Under the pieces are notes generated by a model. That model was given only the letters and a program-made list of their open reading frames with translations, did not search any database and was not told the origin of the DNA. Both the position numbers and the translations under genes were made by a program. From NCBI GenBank assembly GCA_003342895.1, contig PTFA01000407.1, positions 159,134 to 223,133 of the forward strand: a stretch of 64,000 nucleotides of DNA. The letters run 5' to 3'. This document shows, piece by piece, positions 12,745 to 25,350 of this stretch (within the stretch, counting starts at the first letter, position 1; each line of letters begins with the position of its first letter). Origin of the DNA: Casuarius casuarius (lineage: Eukaryota > Chordata > Aves > Casuariiformes > Casuariidae).

Positions 12745-13015
12745 AGTCAGTGATGGAATAGATCATGGAAAGGTCATTTTGTCCAGCCCTAATGTAGAAT
12801 TCTTCTTCGTCACATATTCCTCAGTATTTCAAATGATTTAGTTTTAAATGACTTAAAAACACGGAAATTTTCACAGTTGTACATCACTCCTAACTGTAGT
12901 GTTTAGGCGTCTAATAGATTTCACATTAGAGAGCTTTCCCCAATAGCTTGAAATTTTTCTCTGAAATTTCCTCTTGCTTCACCTGATCACCTCTCAGTGC
13001 AGAAGAGCTTTGAAC
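12745..13015 (-). mobile_element. Highly decayed CR1/L3-like 3' relic (antisense)
   Basis: The order of words resembles an antisense CR1 3' region: gatggaatagatcatggaaagg, gtcattttgtccagccct, a middle part about fixing a weak spot with atttagttttaaatgac, then tttttctctgaaatttcctcttgcttcacctgat. Similarity is weak and gapped, so this is a tentative call. Confidence 0.4.
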
Positions 13016-16000
13016 ATTATTGGCTGTTGGAGCAGAAATATAAACTGGTGAAGCTCTGAGCTAAGCTACATCTTTCTTAGTCTTTTTACCAAAGTTTGGA
13101 TAGAGAAGTTAGTGGGGGCTTTGCCTTCCCCATGCTGAACACCCCCAGTGAAAGAGGGGTTGTCTTCACGCACAAATGTGATTTGTTCAGGCCCCACAAT
13201 GGTGGGAAGTAGCTGGAGGAAGTGATTCCAGTTCAGGGTAGAAAGGAAAGATCTCAGCAGTTGTGTCTTGACTCCCTCTAAATGAATTTGTAATAAGCCA
13301 TGTCAAAGCAAACAAACTGATAGCTGAAAGAAATCCTATTGCGAGAGAAAGGGGGTCTTAAGTAGGCAAGACATGGCTAGACTACATTTTGAGTTGAGCC
13401 CCTGCATTTTGTGGACTCGAGGCAGCTTTTGGGAAACGTGGATGAGAAATCCAGGGCCTGCCCTACTTTTTAATACAGCTCCTTTTAGTGTATGTTGGAC
13501 TGCCTGGAGATGGTGTGCTCACAGAAACCTTTACACGCATCTGTTTGCCATTCTGGCCCTTCCTGTAAAGTCCAAAAATCTTTCGCTGGAAGGCCTGCTG
13601 GGATTTGAAGACATCATAAACCAATGTAGCATGTTGCCAAACCACAGAAATCCCAGAGGAGGCCTGTCTACCAGACTGCTAGATTGCCTTCAGAGCCTAA
13701 ACCCAAATAAACCATGCTAGTCCAAGGTATAAAAATTATCTTCATCACAAAGTTATTTGTTCTGGCTGAGCAAATAACTCTGTAAAGCAGCAGCACCAAC
13801 AGGAGGAGGAAGGCTGTCTTTGTCCTTGTTCCTCGTGATTCTTTTTAAACTGTATTTGGACCACCAATATTATTCCAAAGTCCTGTCTGCCTAGGCTAAC
13901 CCACCAAAAAGGGGGCCTTAAACTCACATATGACTTTCTTCATCCACTACATCAACAAACGCATGGCACTACAATCCTCCAAATCTTACCACGTGTTTCA
14001 AAGAGAGTAGTACAGTTAATAAAGAGACTGATCTTTCTGAAAAACAGGCTTCAAGCTTCACAGAACAATCACTGGTGTTATTTGGCCTGTTGGTCATTTT
14101 CTAAAAGTAGAAGATGCCCAAGAACTCTCAGTGTCTGCAGCTGGTGCTTGCCAGAAATGCTTGTATGATATATATGGATGAGTGGAGAAAGGGAGCGGGG
14201 GGAGGAAAGGCCTCGGAGGGGAAACAGCTGAGGAGATACAAATGAAAATTCAATTAAACAGAAGACAAGGAAAATTCAAACCAGCATTGACGCCCTGCTC
14301 AGGGCTGCTGACGAGTCTTGATTTCATCTCTCAATCTAACAAAGAAGGCAACAGTGAAGAAAAGAATTGACCACCCTGGAAGGAGCTAAATTAGATGACC
14401 AGGAAGATAAAAACCTTCAAATAAGACTCTTTTTTATGATATGCCTAGGGCTTCTAATAAATTCAGCTAGAACAATAGATCTTCTGTTTGTAACCATTCC
14501 AAAACTTGTCCAATGTGAGAGAATTTTTCTTCCTAAAGAACTGACTTTATTTGCCATCTGGAAGACTTGAAATGGACAATGAACGTAATTCTCTGTTGTT
14601 TTCCTTCCTATATAGCCGTCAAAACGATGCTGAGTGGCTATATTAAAGTCAGAATGATGGCATTTTGCACTCATTTTACCTTCTGCCCTCAGTTACACGG
14701 GTAGAGGATATAGAAAATGGTCTGTCTTGGTTCATACTTCTGGTTGGTACCAGTTTCCCATTTTGTGGAAGAGGCTTGCAAATGCTCAGGGTAATATTCT
14801 GTCATAACAGAAAAGTTGGGTGGTCTTTTCTCTGTTGAGATAAGCTTTCATTCCTCCAGAAAGTGGTTGTCATCGGTTTGTTCCTGCTTTATTTTGCTCT
14901 TTGCCAGCTGTGTGAGGAACATGTTCAGCATAACTCTGGTCATTCCAATAGCTTAATTTCTCCCATAAGTATTTTGCTTTTATTGGGATGTCACCACTAT
15001 CACCTCTAAAAGCCTGCTAATAGTAGTTGAAAGCCATTTTAAACCTGCATGTAGCATCAGGAATTGATCTGTGTTTTATTTCTGTAAAATGGAAATAATA
15101 GTTAGCTGTTACAGATACTAGGAAGCTAAACAACACCCAGGGTTTAGAAATCCTCTTTTAGAAATCCGTATTGCTAGAAGAAATTCACATTATGTAGGCT
15201 TGATCCAGAACCCAATGAAATTAATTGAAATCTTCCCAATGACTTCAGTGGGCTTGTTGGTCAGGTTCTGAATGCAAAGTATGATCAGCAGTGGTCAAAA
15301 AGAGGTTAGGCACAAAAAGATTGAGGAACTTTACATTTACAAAGAGGGTACTTGGGTTTTGCAGCCCAAGCTTCAGCCTAAACTGGAGGGGAACGGAAGC
15401 GAGAGGTTGCTGGCTGAGCTGGACAAACTCATGTTTAGCCCCAGACCACTTTCATATGGATACCGGTTTTGTTGGGAAGGAGAGGTTGGCTGAGGCTATC
15501 CGTTCAATTCCTGGTTCTTATTTATTTCATCTGATACCATCTATATGCTAAGTCAATCACAATGAACGGCACTTGAAACATCCAGACCAAAGTCATTACA
15601 TTATCACATTCAGGCCAGGCTTTAAGTAAAAGAGGTTTGGCTTGTTCTTTATGCTCCTTGGCCCCAGTCCTGAATGTACTGCCGTTATAATGGAGGATTA
15701 TCTGCACTGGAGGTTTTCTTCCTTTCCATTTGGAGAAGAAATTTCATTCAGTAGAGCCAGGCCAGGCCGAGATGGCAGAAGGAGATCGGCTGCACGCGGA
15801 TGCCTTTGTTATCCCGCTGCGCAGAGCCTGACACCCCCTGACACTGCCCCGGGCTTGGCAAAGGGGCCGTTATTTATTTCCATTTGTGGAACGCATTGTT
15901 TTCTGAAAGGGAGGAGAATCAGCCCTCTATTGCACGAGGAGTCACCGGGCAGCGTCGTCGCTGAGCTGTAGGCGCTGGTGTTTGTTGATAGAGTTGGCTT

Positions 16001-17579
16001 TTCAGAAAGTGCCTTTGTTGGGCATATCTGTTCTTTTAGCCTGCATCTCTTCCATGGCGTGTAAGGTGGAGCGAGGCTTCCCCTGTCTTTCCCAACCCCT
16101 CTACCTTTTCTAACATAAAAACCCAGGGATACAAGCAGAGGGACCCGCATTTTTCAAGCTTTGGGATCTCCTTAAGATCCCTTCGCTGAGAAAGGTAACA
16201 GGCCTCATACAGATATGCCATCTGCCTTGCTGCAGGTTTTCTTAGTTCGGTGGTTCCCACACTTGATTGCAGACCACGAATGGCCCATACTGCTCTGGCA
16301 GGCAGTGTAGGTTGGTTTCGGGGTTGCACTACATCCTCACTCAAAGTGCTGCTGCTTGGTGGTTTACAGCAATGCGGCAGCAAAGCCCTGAGGCCTCTTC
16401 TTCAGCACAAACCCCCCTGCAACAGCCCCAGTGACACATTTGCACTAAACTGGAAGCCAGACAGCATGGTAGGCTCACCTGTGTTCTTAAAGCATAGACG
16501 CCACGCACATGGCCCCCTCTGCAAGGCACCGTGTGGATATTGGACTACATGAGTACTTTGGAGCAGAGACCAGTCTACACTGAATGCACTTGAAAAGTTG
16601 CGAAAAAACAGGCTTTAACTGCTGGCATTAAGCACTGAAGGGAGACCTTTCCTATCAAACCAGTGTCAGTGCAGGTGTGTAAAACAGGACTTTTTTCCTC
16701 TCTGGTGTCAGAGGAGCAGCAACCTAGCCTCATGCGACAGGTTCATCGTGCAGCCATCCTAACCTGTCCTGAGGGGAGCATTTTTCAGGGGGTTGATAGT
16801 CCTGGCAAAGCACTTCGGGATGCAGTCAGTTCAGCCAGAGACATGGCTCTCACTGATACTTTCAGAAATATAAACCCAGAAGTAAATCAAGAGCCACTAG
16901 TGATCGTGCTCCGGGCCGGTAGCTTACAGAGCAGTTCCTCCAAGACACAGATCAGAAAGGGAAGAACTGTTTCTCCCTGCCAAAAACCTAGAAGCCAAGG
17001 CTGCGAGACTGACCTTCTCCCTGCTCCATTTTGGCTCCCTTCCCCACCTTTGACTCGCTGACTCCTCCAAGGACTCGCGCGCACACACATCTGCCCTGCC
17101 CCATGCTCGCTTGTCTCATTGCTGCGAGGCTCCGGGTGCCGCCCGCCACAGAAACCACCTTCTCTGGACCAGACGTGCTCTGCAGGCCCTGTGGCACCTG
17201 GGAGGGAGCGAATGCCTGCACCACGCTGCGGAGTAGGGTTCTGCCCGCGTGTTGCTTATGCCCAAGTCTCAATCATGATCTTGTTGGGGGGCTGCTAAGG
17301 TAGAAGTTCAGAGAACCACTTGATTCACAAATCAGTTCAGAAAGAGCTTGGAGTTCCTCAGCTCAGAATTTGTTACAAATAAATTTTTGTATGGAGGAGA
17401 GGGGGAATACAAAAACCTGCAGATTGCTCGTATGTGTCTTCCTCATCCTGCTGGAGATGTGTTAGCAGGAAAGCAGAAGGGAGCAAAGTACTGTGTCTTA
17501 CGGCCGTAGGAAATAGCAGTAAAATGCTATTTACTGACTAGTATGGACTGCAAACTCAAAATGGAAAAAATTAGGCTCT

Positions 17580-18251
17580 TTACATTTGTGTTAAGATAAC
17601 TGATGCCATGTTTGAAGTCTTTGGGAACCTATTAGGTAAATATGCCATCTCATCGATACCCAAAACAGTTTCATTCAATACTGAATTTTCCAGCTCTAAA
17701 TGATTTCTTACGAGTCTTCTAAGCAGATCTGTCTGTGGGTACTGTGGCATGTGGGGAAAGAGAGTCTTACCACAGCAGCGAGAGGGTAATAGTCTGGTTT
17801 TTAGTGCCTTCACAGAACAAACTGAAAGCATCATAGGGCTGTCTAAGCTAGTTGAGGTGCAGTGGGCTCGAGTTTTGTCCGTCCAGATCCAGGACTGGAA
17901 AGGACGTCGTCCCGAAGACTGGAGGTGTGCTAGTGCACAGTCCTGCCTGCAGAAGTCCTGCAGCTGTAGAGATGCAGTCAAACTGTGCAACGAAGAACGT
18001 ATTTCACGTTTCAGAAAAGCCAAGTTGGGTTCTAGCATCTCAAAAAAGTCGTTAAGTGTCAATGAAGATTTTATCCAAAGGTGCTTTGGAGTGTGTGTTG
18101 GCACTGCTCGGATCGAATTTGTCTTGGTGCCATAATAGTAAACATGGTATGTGTGAAACCCAGGGCCACGAGCCAGCGCAAAGGGACAAGATAATGAATG
18201 TTGCATGAGCCTTTCGCTGTCTTTGTACTTACAGCAGTTATTGGAAGGCAC
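17580..18251 (-). other. Unexplained 223-codon open frame, probably not a gene
   Basis: A stop-free ATG frame of 223 codons lies in DNA that is not GC-rich. A 128-codon frame overlaps it on the other strand (17749-18135). The translation shows no known domain, no repeat and no clear membrane or signal segment. A chance frame of this size is only mildly unexpected in 64 kb. I do not call it a gene. Confidence 0.15.
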
Positions 18252-20447
18252 TAATCCCTCTCTGCTGCTTATTGACTTTTGAATGAATCCTCATACACTC
18301 TCCAAGAGCAAAACTTGGAGGGTTTCGGGCTCACTAAAACTCAATAGTACCAAGACCTTGTCATTTATTTTCACTGTTACTGTTATTTTTGTATTTCAAA
18401 GCCGAGTTTTCTACTACAAATTCCCAACTGTTTGATCACAAAAGCAAGCAAGGGAAATTGTTATTTTTCATCCAGAACCTTTTGTCCTTTTTATTTTTAT
18501 AAGCCACATGAGGCAACTTCTCTGGTCATTAGCCGAGTTAGTAAAGCGAGCTTTCTTTGTTGGGCGATAGCAGGGAAACATCAAATGTCTGGTTGCATGG
18601 TAGCAATTTGCTCTTGAAATAAAGCGAGCGTTGATAAGTTGCTACCCTCAGCTATATTTGTCCTAGTAAATAAACATCATCAGGATTTGAGCACAAATGC
18701 ACGTTGTTTTGCCCTGTTTAGCTGTTCTGAGATTGCGTGAGGCTAACAAAATTTCCTGCACGTCAGATATCCTTGTTACATCGCTCCCTCGTTTTGCAGA
18801 TGCCGAGTGCTTCTGCACACCTAGCCAAGGGTGTGTTTTAGTCATTGATCAGCACAGCAAATACCCCTGGAAACGCATCTCCACCAAGGCAGCGTGGCGA
18901 GTGCTTCTGATGGATTTGTATTTTAGAGGCCAGAGTTTCCATCGCTGGAATGATTTATCTCTGTGGTGTCTCAGAACGGCGAATTTGCTTAGAGGTCACT
19001 GTGGTTTGCCAGTACGGGGCACACAGGGGACATGACACCCTCAGCGCTAGCACTGCCTATCCAGCTTCAGGACAGCAACTGATGGCAGGCCCTAAAGAGC
19101 TATTTTTGAGAGAAAGATTCAGTTTTACGCGATACCCATAAAAAAAGAGTTCTTAACCATTTAGCAATGGGCTGTTCAGCTCAGAAGTGAAATTCCCCAG
19201 TTGAATCTCACAAAATCAGGATTGTGCTTCTTCCCTGAAGGAAGACACCCAGAATAAAACAGCAGCAGGAGACCAAGTGAAACATGGCAGTGACATTTGT
19301 TCCACTGCAAGCAGCAGGGTCACCACTAAATTTGGGTTCCTATAGCCCTTCGTAGAAAATGCAAAGGGACCACACAGCTTCCTGACTAAATCCCAAAGTT
19401 TATGGAGGTATTCAGCTGTTTTGACATGAGTAGGATTTGTCCTGTCCATCACTCTCCCCACTTGCTTAACCAAATGAACGTCTGGACTCGATGCCGTTTG
19501 CTCTCTCGCTCACCTCCCATGCACCCGAGGCCCAGAGAAAAATGCTTTTCTTTGCGCTTCTGATTTGCGGGAATTTGATTATGGATGTTCACGGTCACAG
19601 AGGAAGTTCTGCCCTGGGGAGACCTGTCCTGGGGAAGGTTAGTGAGGGAGCAGAGCACCTCTATTGCTATGACTAACCCAGGGTTTTGCTGTAACTCATG
19701 TAAGCTGCAACTTGATCAAGATCCCATCACTGTACATCCAGCTCAGAAAAATGGTCCGTGTTTCTAAGCGCCATATGCCCTGGCTGAGTCTCCTCTCTTC
19801 ATGGTAGCCTCTAGGATTCATCAAGGCGTGCCACGAGCAGTGGAAACAACAAATCCCACCTTCGGCTAGTGCTGTCTCCCAAGGGTGAGCACCCATCTGG
19901 CTTCACCGGCGGGTAGTGAGAGAGGGCACGTGCCTGTCGCGCAGTGCAGGGAGGAGGTGGGCCTCTCTCCTCTACCCTACCATCTCCTTCCATAAAACTT
20001 GTAGGAATTTGGTGCCTTTGAGGCCTCTGCCGGGTCTGGGCCAAAGTGGCTAGCAAGCTCAAAGGCTGCTGAGGGAGGGGGCAGGAGAGGCTCGCAGGCA
20101 CGCGTTGGAGATGCGCGGCAGGTGAATGCGCCAAACTTGGTCCTTTGAAGAGCAAACTGAGACACACGCTTGTGGACTCCATTGCCCAGCTTTCCCAAAC
20201 CACTTGACAAATGTTTAACCTAATTACTTCTAGGCAGATAGACGTACTGAAGCCAGTCTGAAAGCACTCCCCATAGGAACATTTCTTTGAAGAGGAAAAC
20301 TATCTCCTGGCTTATTAACCACTTCCAATAAATAGAATAACACTGACGCAGAGACACTTCTTAACGGCCTTCTATAACGTAGCTGGAGAACTAGGAAACA
20401 TGACCTGAAAATCCAAGCTCCCAGCCCCCTTCCCCCATTTTATCTGG

Positions 20448-20461
20448 AAAAAAAAAAAAAA
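20448..20461 (+). repeat. Poly-A run (14)
   Basis: Fourteen consecutive A followed by gagagatgc. No retroposon is seen beside it. Confidence 0.85.
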
Positions 20462-21234
20462 GAGAGATGCACAGTGCACACACCTGGCAGAGATCAGTTA
20501 CGTGCTGCTTTTTAGCAGAGTTTTGGTGCATTATTCTCCAAATTAGGCCACACTCAGATGTGATTCTAGAGATGGTTAAGATGCGTCTCAGAAGGAAATT
20601 GGTCAGAAAATGGATGTCGGGTGGGCGTGAAGAGCACCGCATAGTGTAACTCGCAACACTCCGGCATCCAGTGGGTGAGCAAAATTGGTTTAAGTGAGAA
20701 TAACGTACGCGGATTTGGGGCGGGGGTGGATCTAGAAGTGCAAACTCTGAAAACGGCCTTTTTCTGGGAGGAAAAGAAAACAAGAGGCTGGGAACAGAAC
20801 GGTTTGTGGTGAAAAGCAAGTACCAGCCCCCCCAGGAACAAAAGGTCCCCCGGGGAGGATTTGCCCCCAGGAAAACGCAGATCTGTTCGGGTGCAAGCAG
20901 AGCGCGTGGTCTTTGCACCCGCGTCCTCCGAGACACACTCCCTGCAAGCCCCGGCACCCCAAGCTACGTGCAGAAGGATTCATTCAGTTTGCTGAGTTAA
21001 AACAAACCCACTGCAGAGCACTCCCGAAGCGGGAGCCGATTGTCGGTCCCCAGCCCATGGAGGGACTGCTGTTTTATCCTTCCCTAAGAGGGGGAACTAT
21101 GTTTGGTGCCTATTGCTTTGTAGTAAAGAAAAAAAATGCTGTAGCAACATAAAACTGCAGAGCTCAGATTCTGCCTAGGTGTCTCGTCAGGTCAGAGCTG
21201 AGACGTGCTTTGATTTGTATTCCCGATGATTGTG

Positions 21235-21420
21235 CACAGCCGCTAATTGGCCAAAGAAGCAAGGATCTCTGTTGCTTTGTAGTTTAATGAAGAAAATACT
21301 GTGTAATGTGATGATTATTTTCTAATCAAAAAATGGAGAGGAACAGATCAGAAAATAAAACCTGTGAGTGAATAAACACCATATTTTTAATTAATATTTC
21401 CTTGTGGTACTCAGTCACCC
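21235..21420. promoter_or_regulatory. AT-rich candidate conserved element
   Basis: Contains gctaattggccaaag (CCAAT/homeodomain-like, inverted), gtttaatgaag, gtgtaatgtgatgattatt, ctaatcaaaaaatgg and tttttaattaatattt, with no repeat or open frame. It resembles other AT-rich vertebrate enhancers in texture only. Confidence 0.3.
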
Positions 21421-21440
21421 CGATCTATAGTCAGTCACTA

Positions 21441-21538
21441 GCCCTTAATATGCCCTTGGCAGTATATAAGTACTAGATAAATTGATATTTGCAATTATAT
21501 TATACTTAATAGTATATAAATATTGCCCTTAATATGCC
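21441..21538 (+). repeat. 14-bp direct repeat flanking AT-rich DNA
   Basis: GCCCTTAATATGCC occurs at 21441-21454 and again, exactly, at 21525-21538 (84 bp apart). Between them AGTATATAA also occurs twice (21461 and 21511). TCAGTCAC occurs twice just to the left (about 21411 and 21431). Confidence 0.75.
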
Positions 21539-21934
21539 AGGCATTTTGCCCTGTGTGTACTTTTACTCATGTGCATGGTCCCATTTAAACCAACAGGACT
21601 AGTCAGAAACTAGAATGAGCCATTTATGTTTGCAGGATCAGGATCTTTTGTGCCTTGTGCTTGAATACAGGCAAACTGCTGCTGCTATGGGTAGCAGAAA
21701 GGCCTGGCGTTGTGTGAGCGCGCCCTGTGTCAGGGCTAGCTCCGGAGAGCGAGGCAGAGACATCCGCAAAGCCAGTTTGGAGCCGGATTCTGCCTTGGGC
21801 TACATGCACCGGTGCAGTCCCCCTCGGCGCCACGGCAGAGCAGGTCTCTGTGTTACCCCAGCGCGGGCTTAGCTTCAGTGCGGCAAGACTGGACGCACAG
21901 ATGAGAAAAATACCTGTGTGTCGCATTTTTGTCA

Positions 21935-22085
21935 GTAAATCTCAGAGCTCTTCACACAACGAGATCAGTGTCATCGCTCCATTTCCCAGGTGGGGAAACC
22001 GAGGCGGCGAGAGGTTCGGGGACTGGCCGGTGCATTCGGCAGCATGTCGGCCAAGCCCGGGTAGATCCCAGGTAGCCTCCCTCTC
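21935..22085 (+). mobile_element. MIR-like (CORE-SINE) relic, copy 1
   Basis: The diagnostic MIR stretch is readable: tcatcgctccatttccc, aggtggggaaaccgagg, gcgagaggttcggggactgg, and a 3' part agcccgggtagatccc. It corresponds to the 'fraction of cells/limits' core that usually reads GAAACTGAGGC...GAGGTTAAG...GGATT..AACCCAGG. The right edge is uncertain. Confidence 0.65.
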
Positions 22086-23784
22086 CCTCCCTTTTACCCC
22101 GCGGAGAAGCAGACCTGTTTGCAAAGCTGAGCCTAAGGAAGAGAGTAGGATGCCCGACACACTACTGTACTTTAAACAAGCTTGAAGGATCAGAAGTGAT
22201 AAAATGCCAGAGATCCCTGCAGCATTTGGAAGAGCAGGTTGGTGCCTCCCTGGGTTAGAAGGACTGCTTGTCACGGCCACTTATTTTCTCAGGAAATATT
22301 CAGCATGACTTTTTGCTACCTTTGGGTCTTGGAGGAAATGAATCTGATTCCCTGAGCTCACACATTACTTACTAGTGTGCAGCTGTGGCTGGCTTGCAAG
22401 CCTCTTAGCTGATTACCTGCTGGATTTTAAGTAACAAAAAACCCCTCAATCCCTCTTTGAAGCATAGTCTAAGATATTATATGAAGTGAGGAAGAAGCAG
22501 CGTTGGTCATGCTCAAAGCAGACATGAGGTATTACGCATTTCAGTTTGACAGCTGAAATTTTGCAGCAGTCAGAGAACATGACTGGACTTCACTGTAGTA
22601 AATAATAGTGTAGAATAATCAGTTTGAGCCTGGTGATTTTTTTTTCTTTAAAACATGCATTGTAATGATAGGATTCTGTGATTGTAGTCTGATAATTTCT
22701 GTGCTCAGTATGCTCAGAGGCCATAGCAGCGTTCCCACTCCTGCTCTTCTTGCAAGTCTCATGATATCTCCTGGATTTTTCTTAAAGCCCCTGGAGGCAT
22801 GTGAATTTGAGACTCTCAGTTCTAGACTTTTGATTAAAAAACCCCAAAACTTATCATCTGCAGTATACAGGCTGAACCTTAAAAACCCAGATATAGCCAG
22901 AAAGAAGTTAGTGTGTACATTCTGCTTTAAGATGTTAAGAAAAGGCAGTTTTTATATGCTTTAGGGCAGCAATTTCATACCTGTTATTGCTTTAAACATG
23001 CATGACCATTATGTTTCCAATCCCTCCCTGAAAGTCTTTTACCTTGAATTGGCATAGGTACTGGGGAACAGGACAGTGTTCGGTGATCATACTCAAGACA
23101 AGAGATCCCTCTTTCTAGTTCTTTGCTCTCTTGGTTTCTCAAGCTGTAAAATTCTACATTTGGCCCTAAAAATCAGCAGACCAGAGCCTGTGTACCCCTA
23201 AAGGAACAGAGCCATTGCATAAACATGCACTATGCATAGACAGATGCTTTCTGAAGTTGCACTTTCAGAGAATGATTTCTTCCTTCCTTGTTGCCCTTAC
23301 ATTGCCAAAGCATGAATGGCGCACGCCAGAAAAAAAAAAGAAATCTGAGAAACAAGGGATAGGAAGGGGAAGAAACATCATCCCCATTGCTGGCATTTCC
23401 TACCATCCCGCCAGAGCACGTGCCCTAAGGGCAGAGCAGGGATGGGACCGCTTGCACCGACAGACGGGGGCAATCCAGCCCCAATCTGTGTTCGTTGCAA
23501 CAACGCAGTATTTGTCTTAGAAAATTGCAGAAGTGTTAATTATCCAGATCCAGTAATAGAACTGGTTATTTATTGAGGCTTGCTGCTTTCCAGGATGAAC
23601 AGGGCCTGGCTCCCCGGTGGAACCATTCATCAGCAAGCCTGGCAACGCCAGGCCGCTGCGGGGCTTTCCTAACCGTAACGCAGATTTGTGCCCAGCTCCG
23701 AGCGCCCGGGGCTCGCTCCCGCTGTAGCGCAGGCTTGACAAAGGCAAAAGGAGAAAGAGTCAGTCACTAACGCGCATTCCTCTT

Positions 23785-23985
23785 TGCATAGCACCTTTCT
23801 TTCTCTGTACATCTCACAGCACGTCGCACAAAATAGAAAAGCAGCATTGCCTATGTTTTACAGAGGGGGAAACTGAGGCAAGGAAGGGGAAAGCAACCTG
23901 TAAAAGCTCTTCCAGTTGGTGACTGTCAGAATAAGGAGCAGAAACACTGTCCAAGTCCTAATTGCCTGGCAAACCCGTGTGTTCA
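23785..23985 (+). mobile_element. MIR-like (CORE-SINE) relic, copy 2
   Basis: It starts with ttgcatagcacctttc and acatctcacagcac, as in amniote MIR-type SINEs. It continues through ttttacagagggggaaactg, aggcaaggaaggggaaagc and ttggtgactgtcagaa, to gtccaagtcctaattgcc. It is on the same strand as the copy about 1.85 kb upstream. Confidence 0.7.
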
Positions 23986-24273
23986 TCCAGCTGTACTGAA
24001 AGCCACTGCACTTCCATGCACTTAACCTGCGAGTTATAGGCAGAGGGGGAAATACAGAGAGTAATGCAGAATTTTACACCCCTAGTTCACCATCCTCCAG
24101 GCCTCTGATTTCTCCCTCCTCTGCTGTATGGGTTACTTCGGGGACAGGCTGCACACATGCCAATGCAGTGCACTTTGGGGTCCATGCATATTCATACTAA
24201 CCAGGCTCTAGCTTCACTCCACATAGGCTTTTTTCCAAGCAATTTTTTGCTGTTGTTGTTGCTGCAAAACATT

Positions 24274-24298
24274 TTAATTAACCAGGAATTTTAATTAA
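24274..24298. promoter_or_regulatory. Twin TTAATTAA palindromes
   Basis: Two exact TTAATTAA octamers at 24274-24281 and 24291-24298 start 17 bases apart, inside a direct repeat of TTTTAATTAA. TAATTA is the core for many paired-type and LIM homeodomain proteins, so two dimer sites are possible. Confidence 0.45.
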
Positions 24299-25259
24299 TT
24301 GTAACCCTGCTGAAAACGACAGCACAAGAGCACAGATAAAGGGAGACGTTGCTCAGGTCAGAGCTGCATGTCTTCGGTTAGCTCTGCGATCACACAGCGC
24401 AATCGCAGACACAGGCGCAGGGAGAACGCCGAACTCTGAAGGGCGTTTTCATGTGGTGGAGAAAGACGTGACTTATGCCCCGTGATTTGGGGTACAACAC
24501 ACACGTTCGAGTGAGCTACAAATCACGTGGTCTCGACAGCAAGGGTCAAGGAAGCAGAGGGGGGAAAGGAGGAGTCATGCTGACTGGACTGATGGTTCTC
24601 CATCTCTCCGTTGCCTCCAGATCCAAGCAGGAGGCTTTTCTGGGAAATTCACAGCATTGAAGCACATGTTCCTTACACCCTGTTGCAGGAGGTGTAGGGT
24701 AAAATTTTGTAGCCTTATGAAATAGGTGGCAAGGATCCGGTGTTTGTGTTTGGCTTTCAAAGCTCTGCAGAGAGTACATGCTAGATTGAGCTCTTTGGGT
24801 CTGTTACTAACTGAGGATCTGCACAGAGAGAAGCGAGGCTCAGCGGGAGCATTTGTGATCCTGTGGTCACGCAAGGGCTGGTGCTGGCAGCTCCCAGTGA
24901 CCACTGCTGGAGCGACAGGTGCCCAGCCCTGCTATGATGGGACCTCCGGGCTCCTAAGTGCTAGGTGCCAGCAGAGCCAAAGCCCACCTTCCTCCCAAAA
25001 CTGCTCGCCAGCTTTCCTCTAACAGATGGAGTATTGTAGTCTGTCCTGTTCCTGGGGAACAAACACAAAGTAAATCCCTCTCGTTTGGGCCACTCAAAGG
25101 TAACAGCTTAGGACACTGAACGCCATCAGAGACATCCTACTTCGTTCTTCCTGTCGGCCTTAGTTTTAACTTCATCCCCCACGTCTGAGGCAGCGGCGCG
25201 GTGCCTGTGAATGGTTCCCACTGCGTCGCTGTCTTGAAACAGCCAAGAGATGGGTGCCA

Positions 25260-25350
25260 CCTCATTCAGAATAATAGAACACATTTAACTCAATTAAAAG
25301 GCAATGCTAATGAGCTGGATGCTTTGGCCTGGCTAGATGATGACTCCCTG
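25260..25350. promoter_or_regulatory. Possible AT-rich regulatory element
   Basis: Contains acatttaactcaattaaaagg, gcaatgctaatgagc, and ctagatgatgactccctg within GC-balanced surroundings. No repeat or coding signal. Weak, texture-only call. Confidence 0.2.

Noticed and set aside
20625..20650. Possible GNAO1 exon 2 hint (gaagagcaccgc)
   Set aside because: The P-loop codons before it and the IVKQMK codons after it are absent, and there is no acceptor or donor.
20391..20957. 188-codon minus-strand frame
   Set aside because: No recognisable family; it includes translated homopolymer (Phe run from the poly-A tract) and overlaps other frames.
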